DNA of 23,114 bases. Origin: Pseudomonadota bacterium (GTDB lineage: Bacteria; Pseudomonadota; Gammaproteobacteria; Steroidobacterales; Woeseiaceae). The stretch spans positions 1 through 23,114 of the forward strand of contig JADFGH010000001.1 of the NCBI GenBank assembly GCA_022567775.1, given 5' to 3'. A program made the translations under genes and the position numbers. Positions 21,994 through 23,114 of this stretch are shown piece after piece (position 1 is the first letter of the stretch; each line of letters opens with the position of its first letter). Below the pieces are notes generated by a model. The model did no database searches. It was not told the origin of the DNA and was given only the letters and a program-made list of their open reading frames with translations.

Positions 21994-23114
21994 ATGGCCT
22001 GGGATTTGAAAATGCGGAATTTTGTTGTCCGGCGGTTGGTCGTGTTCGGGCTCTGTGCTGTATTAGGCGGTCAGGTACAGGCCGAGCTAAAATTTGAAAT
22101 TACCGACTTCGTCGGCAAACGAGCCCCGGTTGCCGTGGTTCCCTTCGGTTGGGAGGGCGACGCCGAAAACGCCCCCTTCGATATTTCCGCCGTCATCACG
22201 GCAGATCTCAGCCGCAGCGGCCGTTTCGCACCCATCGCAGAGAATGACATGCTGCAAAAGCCGACCACGGGCATCGAGGTGGACTTCGATGACTGGTCTA
22301 TCCTGGCGGTAGAGGCGGTGGTTATCGGCAAGGTCACACAAACGGGCGCAAATGCTTACAGCGTGCAATTTCAGTTATTCGATGTCTTCAAGCGCGAGCA
22401 ACTGGTCGGCTACCGGATGCCGGCAAGCCGCGGCACCATGCGGCGGGTTGCGCATCGTGCAGCCGATATGATCTACGAAAAACTTACCGGCATTCCGGGT
22501 GTATTCGGCACCAAGGTCGCCTACGTTACGGCACAAGGCCGGGATGACGATCGTCTGTTTACGCTGGTGGTCGCCGATGCAGATGGCGAAAACGAAATCA
22601 CGATCATGGAGTCCACGGATCCGATCATGTCGCCGGCCTGGTCGCCAGACAGCCGCCGGCTTGCCTACGTGTCATTCGAGAACAACATCTCGACAATCTA
22701 TGTGCAGACCCTGCGCACCGGTAATCGGATCAAGGTATCCAGCCGTGCCGGCATTAACGGGGCCCCGGCGTTTTCGCCCGATGGCCGGAAACTGGTGCTC
22801 ACCCTTGGCGGGATCGACGGCAATCTCGATATCAATATACTGGACCTCGCGACCCGGAAAGTTACCCGGCTGACGACGAATCGGGCGATTGATACCGAGG
22901 GGACCTGGGCGCCCGATGGCCGTGCTATCTATTTCACCTCGGATCGCAGTGGTGGCCCCCAGGTCTACAGAGTCGGTGTGAATGGCGATTCACCTGAGCG
23001 CATAACCTTCGAAGGCAGTTATAATGCGCGGCCACGACTTTCCCCGGATGGCAGCCGACTGGCACTGGTGCATCTGGACCGGGGAAATTACCGAATTGCG
23101 GTGCTTGACCTCGA
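21994..23114 (+). CDS. tolB: TolB, periplasmic beta-propeller (3' end outside window)
   Basis: The frame is open from ATG 21994 to the window end (373 codons, no stop). Residues about 1-31 form a signal peptide ending near VQAE; an ATG at 22012 is an equally possible start. The N-terminal TolB domain (FVGKRAPVAVVPFGW) is followed by beta-propeller repeats with the family's WSPDSRRLAYVS, FSPDGRKLVL, WAPDGRAIYFTSDRSG and LSPDGSRLALV motifs. TolB binds Pal and competes with peptidoglycan for it. It is 13 nt after tolA. Pal and CpoB would be expected beyond the edge. Confidence 0.95.
   Translation, partial: MAWDLKMRNFVVRRLVVFGLCAVLGGQVQAELKFEITDFVGKRAPVAVVPFGWEGDAENAPFDISAVITADLSRSGRFAPIAENDMLQKPTTGIEVDFDDWSILAVEAVVIGKVTQTGANAYSVQFQLFDVFKREQLVGYRMPASRGTMRRVAHRAADMIYEKLTGIPGVFGTKVAYVTAQGRDDDRLFTLVVADADGENEITIMESTDPIMSPAWSPDSRRLAYVSFENNISTIYVQTLRTGNRIKVSSRAGINGAPAFSPDGRKLVLTLGGIDGNLDINILDLATRKVTRLTTNRAIDTEGTWAPDGRAIYFTSDRSGGPQVYRVGVNGDSPERITFEGSYNARPRLSPDGSRLALVHLDRGNYRIAVLDL

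Overview
The window reads as a gammaproteobacterial chromosome segment of moderately high GC. The evidence is a chain of gammaproteobacterial gene neighbourhoods: dsbD-tlpA, aroQ-accB-accC-prmA, a zinc-ribbon/DUF3426 gene, dusB-fis-purH, relA, and yebC-ruvC-ruvA-ruvB-ybgC-tolQ-tolR-tolA-tolB. I cannot fix the order. The TPR/cyclase-like membrane protein and the abundant GTAGGAGCGGCTT-type interspersed repeats recall Chromatiales, Xanthomonadales and Woeseia-like lineages.

Left edge (1-2040). This part is a patchwork. It starts with a 5'-truncated membrane/zinc-ribbon gene that looks planctomycete-derived (165-581, minus). An IS630-family element follows (about 584-1695, minus), with its transposase split over two frames at a run of eight A. 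Next is a groES gene broken after about 42 codons (1787-1913, minus) that keeps its ribosome binding site, a perfect CIRCE operator and a sigma-32-like promoter. The rest of groES and groEL are absent, so this is either an IS-linked rearrangement or an assembly chimera.

Centre (2186-13676). dsbD has two periplasmic alpha domains in tandem and is followed 5 nt later by a membrane-anchored TlpA-like thioredoxin, which together make an envelope thiol-redox unit. A convergent TPR/cyclase-like membrane protein lies beyond a hairpin-rich repeat region. aroQ, accB, accC and prmA follow: dehydroquinate dehydratase, two acetyl-CoA carboxylase subunits and a ribosomal protein L11 methyltransferase. After them come the zinc-ribbon/DUF3426 protein, dusB and fis.

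purH-relA junction (13686-16519). purH stops at the boundary between its two enzyme domains, inside an interspersed repeat. The AICAR transformylase half is gone, and relA converges about 20 nt away.

Right (16675-23114). yebC, the ruvCAB Holliday-junction genes, ybgC and tolQRAB are all on the plus strand, tightly packed and often overlapping by 1-4 nt. tolB runs off the window.

The most unusual feature is a family of mosaic repeats with conserved arms and short hairpins. The hairpin stems vary but keep pairing, and the loops keep a GGA core. Copies occur after tlpA, in frame inside the DUF3426 gene, and at the truncated end of purH. Repeats of the associated GTAGGAG type supply the TAG stop codon of three separate genes.
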